Source: Ornithinimicrobium sp. (GTDB taxonomy: Bacteria; Actinomycetota; Actinomycetes; Actinomycetales; Dermatophilaceae). From it: 35,226 nt of DNA. The translations under genes and the position numbers were made by a program. The notes beneath the pieces were generated by a model that was given only the letters and a program-made list of their open reading frames with translations, searched no databases and had not been told where the DNA came from. The DNA lies in the NCBI RefSeq assembly GCF_030537745.1, contig NZ_JAUNVI010000017.1, forward strand, positions 12,710 to 47,935, written 5' to 3'. Numbering within the stretch: the stretch's first letter is position 1; every line of letters begins with the position of its first letter. Positions 17,922-26,144 of the stretch are shown piece by piece.

Positions 17922-19339
17922 CGGTCCACGCCGCCCATCACCGGGTCGATGGAGGCGACCGCGACGACGACATCGGCGACCAGGCCACCCTCGGCCAGCG
18001 CAGAGGCGCACTGCAGGTTGTGGAAACTCGGATCGCGGAAGTGGGCGCGGTAGGGACGGGTGCCGCCGTCGGAGACCAGGTGGACACCGAGCTCTCCCTT
18101 GGGCGACTCGATGGCGACGTAGGTCTGGCCGGCAGGCACCCGGAAGCCTTCGGTGACCAACTTGAAGTGATGGATGAGTGACTCCATCGACTCACCCATG
18201 ATGTTGCGGATGTGGTCCAAAGAGTTGCCCTGGCCGTCCGCGCCGACCGACAGCTGGGCCGGCCAGGCGATCTTCTTGTCGGCGACCATGACCGGCTGGC
18301 CCTGGCTCGCGCGCAGCCGCGCAATCGCCTGCTCGGCGATCCGCAGCGACTGCCACATCTCTTCGAACCTGATCACCACGCGCGCGTAGGCGTCCATGTC
18401 GCGGCGGGTGGGGACGTCGAACTCGTAGGTCTCGTAGCCGCAGTAGGGAGCGCTCTTGCGCAGATCGTGCGGCAGTCCGCAGGAGCGCAGGATCGGCCCT
18501 GTGACCCCCAGCGCCATCGCGTGCGCCAGCGAGATGTGGCCGACGTCGACGGTGCGGGCCTTCAGGATCGGGTTCTCCAGCATGAGCATCTCGAGCTCGC
18601 GGATGCCTCTGCGCAACGCCGGCAGCTCAGACTCGAGCTGGTCTAGGTGTTCGGGCAGCACGTCGTTGGCCACGCCGCCGGGGCGGATGTAGGCGTGGTT
18701 CATGCGCAACCCCGAGACCGCTTCGAAGAAACGGAGCAACCGCTCACGCTCGCGGAAGCCGATCGTCATGATCGTGGTGGCGCCCATCTCCATACCACCG
18801 GTGGCGACGCAGATCAGGTGTGAACTGATCCGGTTGAGCTCCATCATCAAGACGCGGATCTCGCTGGCGCGCTGCGGGATCGCCTCCTCGATGCCGAGCA
18901 ACCGCTCGATCCCGAGGCAGTAGACGGCCTCATTGAACAGCGGCGTCAGATAGTCCATCCGGGTGCAGAAGGTGGTCCCCAGCACCCAGGTGCGGAACTC
19001 CATATTCTTCTCGATGCCGGTGTGCAGGAAGCCGATGCCGGCGCGTGCCTCGGTGACGGTCTCCCCGTCGAGCTCGAGGACGAGACGGAGCACTCCGTGC
19101 GTGGAGGGGTGCTGCGGGCCCATGTTGACCACGATGCGCTCGGCACCGAGGGTGGCGATGTCCTTGGTGATCTCGTCCCAGTCACCGCCGCCCGCGGTGT
19201 AGACGGCCGAACCGTCCACCGAGTCCGCGAAGAGGTCGTTGCCCGCATAGAGATCGCTGGTGCTGGCGTCGAGGTAGTCGGCGCCGGCGGCGGCCTGGTC
19301 GCGGGTCATGCTGCCTTCAGGCTGTCCGGTGGTGGTCAC
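17918..19339 (-). CDS. nuoD: NADH-quinone oxidoreductase subunit D
   Basis: The 49-kDa-type subunit that, with NuoB, forms the quinone-reduction site; 473 residues. The core opens with [16 protein letters not shown] at about 67-82, which includes the His of the quinone site, and contains [12 protein letters not shown] and [20 protein letters not shown]. The end [10 protein letters not shown] is the typical [NiFe]-hydrogenase-like C-terminus. About 65 residues precede the core, rich in Asp and Ala. The GTG at 19339 forms GTGA with the nuoC stop and has GGAGGAG six bases upstream. It ends in ATGA with nuoE. Confidence 0.97.
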   Translation of the reverse strand: MTTTGQPEGSMTRDQAAAGADYLDASTSDLYAGNDLFADSVDGSAVYTAGGGDWDEITKDIATLGAERIVVNMGPQHPSTHGVLRLVLELDGETVTEARAGIGFLHTGIEKNMEFRTWVLGTTFCTRMDYLTPLFNEAVYCLGIERLLGIEEAIPQRASEIRVLMMELNRISSHLICVATGGMEMGATTIMTIGFRERERLLRFFEAVSGLRMNHAYIRPGGVANDVLPEHLDQLESELPALRRGIRELEMLMLENPILKARTVDVGHISLAHAMALGVTGPILRSCGLPHDLRKSAPYCGYETYEFDVPTRRDMDAYARVVIRFEEMWQSLRIAEQAIARLRASQGQPVMVADKKIAWPAQLSVGADGQGNSLDHIRNIMGESMESLIHHFKLVTEGFRVPAGQTYVAIESPKGELGVHLVSDGGTRPYRAHFRDPSFHNLQCASALAEGGLVADVVVAVASIDPVMGGVDR

Positions 19340-20079
19340 TTGTAGCTCCTCCGCTGGTCGGGTGCGGGGACGGTCGCGCCCTTGTACTCGACCGGTATGC
19401 CACCGAGCGGATAGTCCTTGCGCTGCGGGTGGCCCGGCCAGTCGTCGGGCATGAGGATGCGGGTCAGTCCGGGGTGACCCTCGAAGACGATACCGAACAT
19501 GTCGAACGTCTCCCGCTCGTGCCAGTCGTTGCCAGGGTAGATGTCCACGATGCTCGGCACGCGCGGGTCGTCGTCGGAGCAGGTGACCTCGAACCGGATG
19601 ATGCGCGAGCCGTTGGTGATGGAGCGGAAGTAGTAGGCCGCGTGCAGTTCAGAGCCGGTCTGCTCTGGCCAGTGCGTGCCGGTGACGCCCAGGCACACCT
19701 CGAACCGCAGCCGCGGGTCGTCGCGGAGGGGGCGCAGGAGAGCGCGGAGTTGCTCGCGAAGCACGACCAGGGTCAGTTCGCCGCGGTCGACGACCACGCG
19801 TTCCACCCCGGCCTCGAACGCCTCCGGCGCTGCCGCCTCGAGGGCGTCGACGACCTCGTCGAAGTAACTGCCGTAAGGACGCTCGGAGGCACCCGGGAAG
19901 AGCACCGGCACCTCTAGGCGGTCCATGCCGGAGGTGTCACCGCCCAGCGAAGGGCCGAACAGTCCGTGCCGACGCGCCATCAGCACCGGCTCCCCGGGCG
20001 CCGCCTTGGCGAGCGCGTCGGCCGCCTCTGGCGTGTGCAGGAGGTCGGCGTCGGGGTGGCTCTGCGGGGTCTCGGTCAT
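19336..20079 (-). CDS. nuoC: NADH-quinone oxidoreductase subunit C
   Basis: The 30-kDa-type peripheral subunit, 247 residues, close to actinobacterial NuoC. The hallmark block is [20 protein letters not shown] followed by [20 protein letters not shown] and RKDYPLGG. The ATG at 20079 is chosen because it overlaps the nuoB stop as ATGA, with AAGGG nine bases upstream; the reading that extends further lies in nuoB out of frame and has no family similarity. The first 60 residues are a variable leader. It ends in GTGA with nuoD. Confidence 0.96.
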   Translation of the reverse strand: MTETPQSHPDADLLHTPEAADALAKAAPGEPVLMARRHGLFGPSLGGDTSGMDRLEVPVLFPGASERPYGSYFDEVVDALEAAAPEAFEAGVERVVVDRGELTLVVLREQLRALLRPLRDDPRLRFEVCLGVTGTHWPEQTGSELHAAYYFRSITNGSRIIRFEVTCSDDDPRVPSIVDIYPGNDWHERETFDMFGIVFEGHPGLTRILMPDDWPGHPQRKDYPLGGIPVEYKGATVPAPDQRRSYK

Positions 20080-20630
20080 GGGAGCAGACCCTTCTTGTGG
20101 GAGTTGGGCACCGTGGCGAGCGCGGCCGCTTCCATGGCCCGCACCGCCTGCTCGCGGTGCACGCCGAACTTGAACTCGCGGATCTGCTTCTGCAGCTCCA
20201 GGATCGCGTTGAGCAGCATCTCCGGGCGCGGCGGACAGCCGGGCAGATAGACATCGACGGGCACGATGTGGTCCACGCCCTGGACGATCGCGTAGTTGTT
20301 GAACATGCCACCTGAGCTGGCGCAGACACCCATCGCGATGACCCACTTGGGGTTGGCCATCTGGTCATAGACCTGACGCACGACCGGGGCCATCTTCTGG
20401 CTCACCCGGCCGGCCACGATCATCAGGTCGGCCTGCCTCGGGGTGGCGGCGAAGCGCTCCATACCAAACCGGGCAATGTCGTAGTCCGGGGTGCCGACCG
20501 CCATCATCTCGATGGCGCAGCAGGCCAGACCGAAGGTCGCCGGCCACACGGAGTTCTGCCGCAGCTGACCCACCAGGCCTTCGACGGTCGTCAGCATGAT
20601 CCCGCCGGGGATCTGGTCCTCAAGCCCCAT
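20076..20630 (-). CDS. nuoB: NADH-quinone oxidoreductase subunit B
   Basis: PSST-type subunit holding the terminal cluster N2, 184 residues, the length I recall for M. tuberculosis NuoB. Ligands Cys37, Cys38 ([11 protein letters not shown]), Cys103 ([13 protein letters not shown]) and Cys132 ([10 protein letters not shown]) are all present. The ATG at 20630 ([10 protein letters not shown]) is preferred over an ATG 24 bases upstream: the upstream one has no Shine-Dalgarno, while AAGGAG lies 12 bases before the chosen one and the family usually begins here. A 72-base gap with a strong hairpin separates it from nuoA. Confidence 0.95.
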   Translation of the reverse strand: MGLEDQIPGGIMLTTVEGLVGQLRQNSVWPATFGLACCAIEMMAVGTPDYDIARFGMERFAATPRQADLMIVAGRVSQKMAPVVRQVYDQMANPKWVIAMGVCASSGGMFNNYAIVQGVDHIVPVDVYLPGCPPRPEMLLNAILELQKQIREFKFGVHREQAVRAMEAAALATVPNSHKKGLLP

Positions 20631-20654
20631 CTGTCTCACCCACTCCTTCTCCAT

Positions 20655-20675
20655 GCCCGAGCAAGATGCCCGGGC
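20655..20675 (-). other. 9-bp hairpin between nuoA and nuoB
   Basis: On the minus-strand RNA, GCCCGGGCA and TGCUCGGGC pair over nine base pairs (one G-U) around a three-base UCU loop. It sits in the only sizeable gap of the nuo run, about 25 bases before the nuoB start and just before its Shine-Dalgarno (20643-20648). No U-run follows, so a classical terminator is unlikely. A processing, stability or translation-control element is the inferred role. Confidence 0.55.
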
Positions 20676-20702
20676 GCAAGCAACTCCGCATACCGCAGCC
20701 CA

Positions 20703-21068
20703 TCAGTCCCATTCCAGCCCGCCGCGGCTCCACTCGTAGACGAACGGGACCGAGACCACGACGAGGAACAGCAGCATCGCCAGCACCGAGAAGAGTCCCA
20801 CCTGGTTGAAGGCGACCGCGAACGGGTAGAGGAAGAGCACCTCGACGTCGAAGACGATGAAGAGCATCGCGGTGAGGTAGTACTTGATCGGCACGCGACC
20901 GCCCTCGTGGGCCTGCGGCGTGGGCTGGATGCCGCACTCGTAGGCCTCGGCCTTGGCGCGGTTGTAGGTGGCCCGGCCCAGGAGACCGCCGCCGAAGACG
21001 GACCCGAAGGCGAACAGCACTCCGAAGAACAGGAAGAAGATGACCGGCAGATACGGGTGGTAGTCCAT
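20703..21068 (-). CDS. nuoA: NADH-quinone oxidoreductase subunit A
   Basis: Three-helix membrane subunit, 121 residues. Signature features: AEAYECGIQPTPQAHEGGR in the TM1-2 loop (the conserved Cys lies in the quinone-proximal loop), RVPIKYYLTAMLFIVFDVEVLFLYPFA, where the FDVE acidic pair is invariant in the family. The ATG at 21068 has AAAGGAG with 11-base spacing; a possible start 42 bases upstream would add a polar MPDAEEDPKG leader and has less support. It is the first gene of the 14-gene run and lies 91 bases after menJ, with a candidate promoter in between. Confidence 0.96.
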   Translation of the reverse strand: MDYHPYLPVIFFLFFGVLFAFGSVFGGGLLGRATYNRAKAEAYECGIQPTPQAHEGGRVPIKYYLTAMLFIVFDVEVLFLYPFAVAFNQVGLFSVLAMLLFLVVVSVPFVYEWSRGGLEWD

Positions 21069-21136
21069 CAGTGCCAGGACTCCTTTCGGGTCTTCCTCAG
21101 CATCGGGCACACCAAGGCAGGGGGCGGGCGCAACGT

Positions 21137-21152
21137 AATCCTAGGCGGGATT
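21137..21152 (-). promoter_or_regulatory. Candidate nuo operon promoter (-10 TAGGAT within a dyad)
   Basis: The minus strand reads TAGGAT at 21143-21138, a strong actinobacterial -10. It would start transcription near 21130, giving a leader of about 60 bases before nuoA. The same bases belong to an inverted repeat, AATCC-N6-GGATT (21137-21152). No good -35 is visible. Read-through from menJ is also possible. Confidence 0.45.
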
Positions 21153-21159
21153 CGGTCCA

Positions 21160-22455
21160 TCATGCCGCAGGCGTCATTCGGGTGAGCGCGTTGATCACTC
21201 GGTCGTCCAGACCACCGCCGCGTTCCTGCGGCAAGTTGGCCATGATCTTGAGCAACAGTCGCATCAACGACTTGCGCGGCAGACCATACTTCACGGCGAG
21301 TCGCATGATCTCGGGGTTGCCGATGAGTGTGGCGAAATGTCGTCCGAGGGTGTAGTAGCCGCCTAGCGATCCCTTCATCACGGTTGGGTAGGACTGCAGC
21401 ACCGCCTCGCGCTCGCCGGGGGTGTGGCGACGCAGCGCGGAAGCGATGATCTCGGCCGCGTGCCGACCGGCCTCCATCGCCTCGGCGATGCCCTCGCCGT
21501 TGAACGGGTTGACCATGCCACCGGCGTCGCCGACGAGCAGCAACCCGCGGTCGTAGAGCGGCTGACGGTTGAAGCACATCGGCAGCGCGGCTCCTCGGAC
21601 CGGTCCCAGCTGGGTCTCCTCGCGGTAGCCCCATCCCTCGGGCATGGTGGCCACCCAGCGCCGCATGACGTCCTTGTAGTCGACCTTGCCGAACGCCTCG
21701 GAAGTGTTGAGGATGCCCAGGCCGACGTTGGACGTGCCGTCGCCGACCGGGAAGATCCAGCCATAACCGGGCATCAGGATGTCGTTCTGCCCGTCATCAC
21801 CCTTAGTCCAGAGCTCGAGCCAGGACTCCAGATAGGCGTCGTCGTGACGGGGCGTGGAGTAGTAGGTGCGGACCGCCACCCCCATCGGCCGGTCGTCGCG
21901 CTTAGGCCGGTCCATGGACAGGGAGAGCCGGCTGGAGTTGCCGTCACCGGCCACCACCACGGGGGCCCGGAACTCCTTGACCTCACCGGTCGGCCGGCCG
22001 TTGTCGTCCATCACCTTGGCGGTAACGCCACAGATGTGACCGCGGTCGTCCAGGATCGGCTTCTGGACGTTGGTGCGCTCCTGCAGCCGGGCGCCGCGGG
22101 CGACGGCGTGCTTAGCCAGGATCTCGTCGAGGTCGTTGCGGGTCCGCACCAGGCCGTAGGGCGGGAAGGTTGCGCTACCCGGCCAGTCGAGCTCAAGTCG
22201 CATCCCGCCGCCGATGATGCGCAGGCCCCGGGTGTGATGCCAGCCATCTTCTGGCCGGGTCGGGACGCCGAGGGAGATGAGCTCGCGGACCGCGCGCGGG
22301 GTCAGACCGTCGCCGCAGATCTTGTCGCGCGGGAAAGCGGACTTCTCCAGCAGGAGGACGTCGAGCCCATGGGCGGCCAGATATGCCGCTGTGCTCGACC
22401 CCCCGGGGCCGGCCCCGACGACAATGACGTCGGCTGTCTCGACCTGCAGATTCAC
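21160..22455 (-). CDS. menJ: Geranylgeranyl-reductase-family flavoprotein, MenJ-like menaquinone reductase
   Basis: FAD-dependent reductase of the geranylgeranyl reductase family, 431 residues, resembling M. tuberculosis MenJ (Rv0561c), which saturates one double bond of the menaquinone side chain. Seen: the Rossmann motif VIVVGAGPGGSSTAAYLA near residues 10-27, the family motif ICGDGLTPRAV, and the second FAD motif LLVGDAGGMVNPFNGEGIAEA. No membrane anchor is obvious, but the C-terminus is amphipathic. The GTG at 22455 has a modest GAGG ten bases upstream. It lies between menG and the nuo run, and the mycobacterial menJ neighbourhood also has menG and a polyprenyl synthase nearby. A role in archaeal-type lipid or chlorophyll synthesis is unlikely here. 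Confidence 0.88.
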   Translation of the reverse strand: MNLQVETADVIVVGAGPGGSSTAAYLAAHGLDVLLLEKSAFPRDKICGDGLTPRAVRELISLGVPTRPEDGWHHTRGLRIIGGGMRLELDWPGSATFPPYGLVRTRNDLDEILAKHAVARGARLQERTNVQKPILDDRGHICGVTAKVMDDNGRPTGEVKEFRAPVVVAGDGNSSRLSLSMDRPKRDDRPMGVAVRTYYSTPRHDDAYLESWLELWTKGDDGQNDILMPGYGWIFPVGDGTSNVGLGILNTSEAFGKVDYKDVMRRWVATMPEGWGYREETQLGPVRGAALPMCFNRQPLYDRGLLLVGDAGGMVNPFNGEGIAEAMEAGRHAAEIIASALRRHTPGEREAVLQSYPTVMKGSLGGYYTLGRHFATLIGNPEIMRLAVKYGLPRKSLMRLLLKIMANLPQERGGGLDDRVINALTRMTPAA

Positions 22456-22472
22456 GGTGTGCGCGCCTCGCT

Positions 22473-22488
22473 TGTGACAACTTTCACG
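22473..22488. promoter_or_regulatory. CRP/GlxR-like operator upstream of menJ
   Basis: TGTGACAACTTTCACG matches the CRP-family pattern TGTGA-N6-TCACA at nine of ten fixed bases. It lies 18 bases before the menJ GTG, in an AT-richer patch. If the -10 TAGACT at 22498-22503 is real, the site would sit just downstream of the transcription start, a position suited to repression. Confidence 0.45.
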
Positions 22489-22497
22489 AACTTTGCC

Positions 22498-22503
22498 AGT
22501 CTA
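22498..22503 (-). promoter_or_regulatory. Candidate -10 element for menJ
   Basis: The minus strand reads TAGACT (TANNNT), 43 bases before the menJ start. A GC-rich 6-bp hairpin (arms 22509-22514 and 22519-22524) lies just upstream and could end menG transcription. No clear -35. Confidence 0.35.
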
Positions 22504-22602
22504 GGCCGGGCTGGGACGCCAGCCGCATCAGGTGGGCCTTGCCGGCAATAGGGCACATCACCGTTCCTAATGATGATGACTGGTCGCGGAGGGGGTAGCA
22601 GG

Positions 22603-23322
22603 TCAGCTGACCGGGCCTGGCAAGCCCGGCGCGACCGCGTGGTGGATGGCGGCGATGCCTCCGGTCAGGTTGCGCCACCGCACCTGGTTCCAGCCGGCCT
22701 CCCCGATCGTCCGGCCGAGGTCGGCCTGACCGGGCCAGGCCTCAATCGATTCCGCCAGGTAGGCGTAGGCCTCGGGGTTGGAGCTGGTCCGGCGCGCGAC
22801 GGCGGGCAGGATGCGCAGGACGCCCTTGGAGTAGAGCGTCGACAGGACCGGCAGGAGCGGAGTGGAGAACTCACAGACGACGAGGCGCCCGCCGGGGCGG
22901 GTCACGCGCAGGAACTCACGAAGGGCGCCAGTGACGTCGACGACGTTGCGCAGGCCAAAGCTCATCGTCACGACGTCGAAGGATCCGTCGGCGAACGGCA
23001 GCCGCGTGGCGTCCGCTGCCGTGAAGGGCAGGTCTGGGCGCCGACGGTAGCCCTCACGGAGCATGCCGATCGAGAAGTCGGCAGGAAGCACGTGCACGCC
23101 TGCGTCGGCAAAGGGCTCGCTGGAGGTGCCGGTCCCGGCGGCGATATCCAGGACGCGTTCGCCGGGCTGGGCATCGACCGTCTTGGTCACGGCGCGACGC
23201 CACAGGTGGTCGATCCCCCCGGTGAGCACCGTGTTGGTCATGTCGTAGCCGCGAGCGACGCCGTCGAACATCTCTGCGACTTCATGCGGCTTCTTCTGAA
23301 GAGTGGCACGGGAGCGGCTCAT
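22603..23322 (-). CDS. menG: Demethylmenaquinone methyltransferase (MenG/UbiE)
   Basis: SAM-dependent class I methyltransferase of 239 residues that converts demethylmenaquinone to menaquinone. Seen: the N-terminal [20 protein letters not shown] signature, SAM motif [13 protein letters not shown], an aspartate (PADFSIGML) in the motif II position, [11 protein letters not shown] and [15 protein letters not shown], and the [12 protein letters not shown] block near the C-terminus, all typical of UbiE/MenG. The ATG at 23322 has GAGG nine bases upstream; an ATG at 23331 is the alternative. It is divergent from menF with only 35 bases between starts. A 12-bp palindrome, GGTCAGCTGACC (22601-22612), overlaps its stop codon. 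Confidence 0.93.
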   Translation of the reverse strand: MSRSRATLQKKPHEVAEMFDGVARGYDMTNTVLTGGIDHLWRRAVTKTVDAQPGERVLDIAAGTGTSSEPFADAGVHVLPADFSIGMLREGYRRRPDLPFTAADATRLPFADGSFDVVTMSFGLRNVVDVTGALREFLRVTRPGGRLVVCEFSTPLLPVLSTLYSKGVLRILPAVARRTSSNPEAYAYLAESIEAWPGQADLGRTIGEAGWNQVRWRNLTGGIAAIHHAVAPGLPGPVS

Positions 23323-23343
23323 GGGGTCCATCCTCGCACCACC

Positions 23344-23349
23344 TAAAGT
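23344..23349 (+). promoter_or_regulatory. -10 element for menF (leaderless geometry)
   Basis: TAAAGT fits TANNNT and ends exactly 8 bases before the menF GTG, so the transcript would begin at or next to the start codon. No Shine-Dalgarno precedes the GTG. It lies between the menG and menF starts, so the two divergent promoters must overlap. Confidence 0.55.
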
Positions 23350-23357
23350 GGTCACCT

Positions 23358-24734
23358 GTGTCAGCACTTGTGCCCCGCCTGCGCGTCCGGTCCGTCGCTG
23401 TCGACGTCACCGGCGACCTGCTGACCCGGGTCCCCGACGAGACCGACCCAAGGGACGTGGTCACCTGGCTCCGGGACGGGGACGGCATGGTCGGTTGGGG
23501 ACGGGCCGCAGTCGTGACCTCTCGCGGGCCGGCGCGGTTCGAGCGCGCCGAGAAATGGTGGGACGCGCTGCGCTCGACGGCGTCGGTGGAGGACGAGGTG
23601 CGACTGCCGGGCAGCGGGCTGGTGGCCTTCGGGTCCTTCGCGTTCGCCCCCGAGTCCTGCGACAAGAGCGTCCTCGTGGTGCCCCGCGTGCTGATAGGTC
23701 GCCGCGATGGCCTCGCCTGGGTCACGCACGTTGCCGTCGACGAGGAGCCCTGGCCGACCGAGCACGCCAGCGAGTTGCTGGCCCGTACCAACCCGTTACT
23801 GGATCAGCTCGACCCGGTCGTCGAGAACGTCGGGTCGGTGTCCGCCGCAGCCTGGCCCGAGGTCATCTCCCGCGCGATCGCACGGATCAATGCCGGTGAG
23901 GTCGACAAGGTCGTGCTCGCGCGGGACGCGCAGATCCAGCACCGCCATGGCGACGTCGTGCGCATCGCGCCGGTGCTGGAGCGGCTGGCCGGTAGGTATG
24001 CCGCCACGTGGACCTTCTCGGTCGACGGGCTGCTCGGTGCGACCCCGGAGATGTTGGTGCGCCTCCAGGGTGGGCGCGCGCGGTCCCGGGTGCTGGCGGG
24101 GACGATCCGGCGCGCGGGGAGCGGTGACCACCCAGCCCCGGCGAGCGGTCGCGACCTACCAGCGGGGAACGCCGCCGACCCGGAGCATCCGGTGGACCCG
24201 AGGCTGCGTCTGATGACCAGCGAGAAGGACCTGGAGGAGCACGCCTACGCCGTGCGCTCCGTGACGGAGGCGCTGGCCCCGCACTGCAGCGACCTGCACG
24301 TGCCGGAAGCGCCCTATGTCCTTGAACTTCCCGACGTCTATCACCTGGCCAGCGACATCACCGGGACGATGGTGAGCGGGGCTACCTCGCTGCGCCTCGC
24401 GGCCGCGCTGCACCCTTCCGCCGCGGTGTGCGGAACCCCGACCAGCGCCGCCGCGCTGATCATCAGCGAGTTGGAGGGGATGGACCGGGGGCGGTATGCC
24501 GGACCGGTGGGCTGGCTCGACGGCTCCGGCGACGGCGACTGGGGCATCGCGCTGCGCTGCGGCGAGCTGTCGCCTGACCGGCGCTCGCTGCGGATCTTTG
24601 CCGGCGGCGGCATCGTGGCTGCCTCCGACCCTGCGGCCGAGCTCGCCGAGACCGAGGTCAAGCTCACCGCGATGCGGCACGCTCTCGGTCTCATCCCCGA
24701 AGGGCCGGGCGGCACGCCCCCGAAGCCGAGATGA
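23358..24734 (+). CDS. menF: Isochorismate synthase
   Basis: Chorismate-binding enzyme of 458 residues, probably converting chorismate to isochorismate, the entry step of menaquinone synthesis. The variable N-terminal half is followed by the conserved catalytic region: [69 protein letters not shown] and [20 protein letters not shown], the last with the metal-binding glutamates. This block is shared with salicylate and anthranilate synthases; menD and menG in the same region make MenF the best call over a siderophore EntC or MbtI. The GTG at 23358 has a -10 eight bases upstream and no Shine-Dalgarno. The stop codon falls inside the first copy of a 13-base repeat that forms a hairpin downstream. 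Confidence 0.9.
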   Translation: MSALVPRLRVRSVAVDVTGDLLTRVPDETDPRDVVTWLRDGDGMVGWGRAAVVTSRGPARFERAEKWWDALRSTASVEDEVRLPGSGLVAFGSFAFAPESCDKSVLVVPRVLIGRRDGLAWVTHVAVDEEPWPTEHASELLARTNPLLDQLDPVVENVGSVSAAAWPEVISRAIARINAGEVDKVVLARDAQIQHRHGDVVRIAPVLERLAGRYAATWTFSVDGLLGATPEMLVRLQGGRARSRVLAGTIRRAGSGDHPAPASGRDLPAGNAADPEHPVDPRLRLMTSEKDLEEHAYAVRSVTEALAPHCSDLHVPEAPYVLELPDVYHLASDITGTMVSGATSLRLAAALHPSAAVCGTPTSAAALIISELEGMDRGRYAGPVGWLDGSGDGDWGIALRCGELSPDRRSLRIFAGGGIVAASDPAAELAETEVKLTAMRHALGLIPEGPGGTPPKPR

Positions 24735-24749
24735 GCCCCCTGAAACGTG

Positions 24750-24781
24750 GATGAGCCCCCTGCAATAACAGGGGGTTCATC
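24750..24781 (+). terminator. Hairpin terminator after menF, with a duplicated arm
   Basis: GATGAGCCCCCTG (24750-24762) pairs with CAGGGGGTTCATC (24769-24781) over 13 bp, with one G-U and a CAATAA loop. An identical copy of the 5' arm lies at 24730-24742, across the menF stop. No U-run follows. It lies between convergent genes and could act in both directions. Confidence 0.6.
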
Positions 24782-24810
24782 GACCTTTCCGGCCGGCGCG
24801 ACCTTGGCCC

Positions 24811-25986
24811 TCACCCGGCGAGGTCGGAACCCTTCCGAGGACGATCCCGCATGACCGGCGAGAGCGCGATCATGAGGACCAGGAAGGCGACGACGATGAA
24901 GAGCGCGCGGTCCAGGCCGAAGTGCTCTGCGAGGAAGCCGATGCTGGGGGCCCCAAACAGAAATCCTCCATAGGCGATGGTCGATACCACCGTGATGGCA
25001 CGGTTACCGCGCCCACGCACCTCGCCCGCGGCCGAGATCGCCGCGGGGAAGATCGTCGCTACCCCTAGTCCCCAGACCAGCCCGCCCACCAGGGCGGCGG
25101 CCAGCGAGGGCACCAACGTGACCACGAGGATCCCGACCGCCGCGAGCACGCCGCCTCCCCGCACCACCACATCACGACCGAAGCGGTCGATCCCCGGGCC
25201 GCCGAGCAGTCGCCCGATCATCATCGTGAGGTTGAAAGCAGTCAGCGCCAGCGCGCCGAACGCTTCCGGCGCAGCGTGCACATCCACCAGCAGCAACGCG
25301 AGCCAGTCGTTGGCCGATCCCTCGGCGAGCGCGCCCGCCAGACAGACCAAGCCGATGAGGATCTCGACCCGCGTGACTCCCCGCCGCGGCACGACCTCAC
25401 CGCCGTCGTCCCCCTCACCACCTTCGGGCACGAAGCGTGCGGCCGCGAGCACGCCGCCTACCGCTGCGACCGCAGCCAGCACCGGCAACTGGACCAGGCC
25501 CACGCCGCTCCACGCCGCCAGCGCCCCGGTCCCGGCGCCGAGCACCGCGCCCCCGGAGAACGCCGCGTGGAAGTAAGGCATCCAGGCACGGGGGCGCTGC
25601 TGCTCGACATGAGTGGCCTGGATGTTCATCGCGACATCCCAGACACCCACCGCCACGCCCGTGAATACCAGCGCCAGCAGCAGCATCGGCACCGTCGTGA
25701 CGAGCGAGACGACCGCCCACCCCAGGCACGCCATCAGGACCGTCGCCGTCACGACCGCACGACTGCCGAAGCGATCGACGAACCGCCCGGTGAGCGGCAT
25801 CACCAGCAGGGACCCGAGCCCCATCCCCATGAGCGCCAGCCCCAGCTCGGCCTTGTCCGCCCCGATCGCGTCCCGCATCGCGGGCACCCGCGCCAATCCT
25901 TGACCCAGCAGGAAGCCTGCGGCGCCGAAGACGCCGAGCACCGCGACGACGGACCCACGGGCAGTGGTGACGGGTGCGGTGCTCAC
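24811..25986 (-). CDS. MFS transporter
   Basis: Major facilitator superfamily permease of 391 residues with about 12 hydrophobic segments. The MFS motif A region between TM2 and TM3 reads GRFVDRFGSRAVV, with a related GGPGIDRFGRDVVVRGGG in the second half. The central loop (about residues 190-205) is acidic and then basic (EGGEGDDGGEVVPRRG). The segment WDVAMNIQATHVEQQ is typical of the YbjJ/FucP-like sugar or drug MFS group. The substrate cannot be assigned. The GTG at 25986 has GAGGAG four bases upstream, a rather short spacing. It is convergent with menF and divergent from the Eis-like gene. Confidence 0.85.
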   Translation of the reverse strand: MSTAPVTTARGSVVAVLGVFGAAGFLLGQGLARVPAMRDAIGADKAELGLALMGMGLGSLLVMPLTGRFVDRFGSRAVVTATVLMACLGWAVVSLVTTVPMLLLALVFTGVAVGVWDVAMNIQATHVEQQRPRAWMPYFHAAFSGGAVLGAGTGALAAWSGVGLVQLPVLAAVAAVGGVLAAARFVPEGGEGDDGGEVVPRRGVTRVEILIGLVCLAGALAEGSANDWLALLLVDVHAAPEAFGALALTAFNLTMMIGRLLGGPGIDRFGRDVVVRGGGVLAAVGILVVTLVPSLAAALVGGLVWGLGVATIFPAAISAAGEVRGRGNRAITVVSTIAYGGFLFGAPSIGFLAEHFGLDRALFIVVAFLVLMIALSPVMRDRPRKGSDLAG

Positions 25987-26062
25987 GCAACTCCTCGGGT
26001 ATGGCGATGGCAGGCAGGACAGGCCCGTGCGCCTTCGGCGGCGGTGTGCTGGGGGTGGGGGT

Positions 26063-26082
26063 GTCGCGGTGAGGCTCGCGAC
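26063..26082. promoter_or_regulatory. Inverted repeat in the MFS/Eis-like divergent gap
   Basis: GTCGCG-N8-CGCGAC, perfect 6-bp arms, lies in the middle of the 158-base gap between the divergent MFS and acetyltransferase genes. Its position suits an operator acting on both, but no regulator gene is adjacent. Nothing else clear is seen in the gap. Confidence 0.3.
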
Positions 26083-26144
26083 CTCTCAAGGGTAGGCCAG
26101 GAAATGGGTTGGCCCGCAGCCCGGCTGGGTGGACACTGCTGGGT

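Noticed and set aside
20655-20675. nuoA-nuoB hairpin as an intrinsic terminator
   Set aside because: There is no U-run after it and the essential nuoB-N genes follow on the same strand.
21424-22551. A plus-strand open frame opposite menJ
   Set aside because: Fully antisense to a gene with clear FAD motifs; no recognisable domain or start signal.
22601-22612. GGTCAGCTGACC, a perfect 12-bp palindrome at the menG stop
   Set aside because: No loop for a stable hairpin and no promoter nearby; a chance GC-rich palindrome over a stop codon is as likely as an operator.
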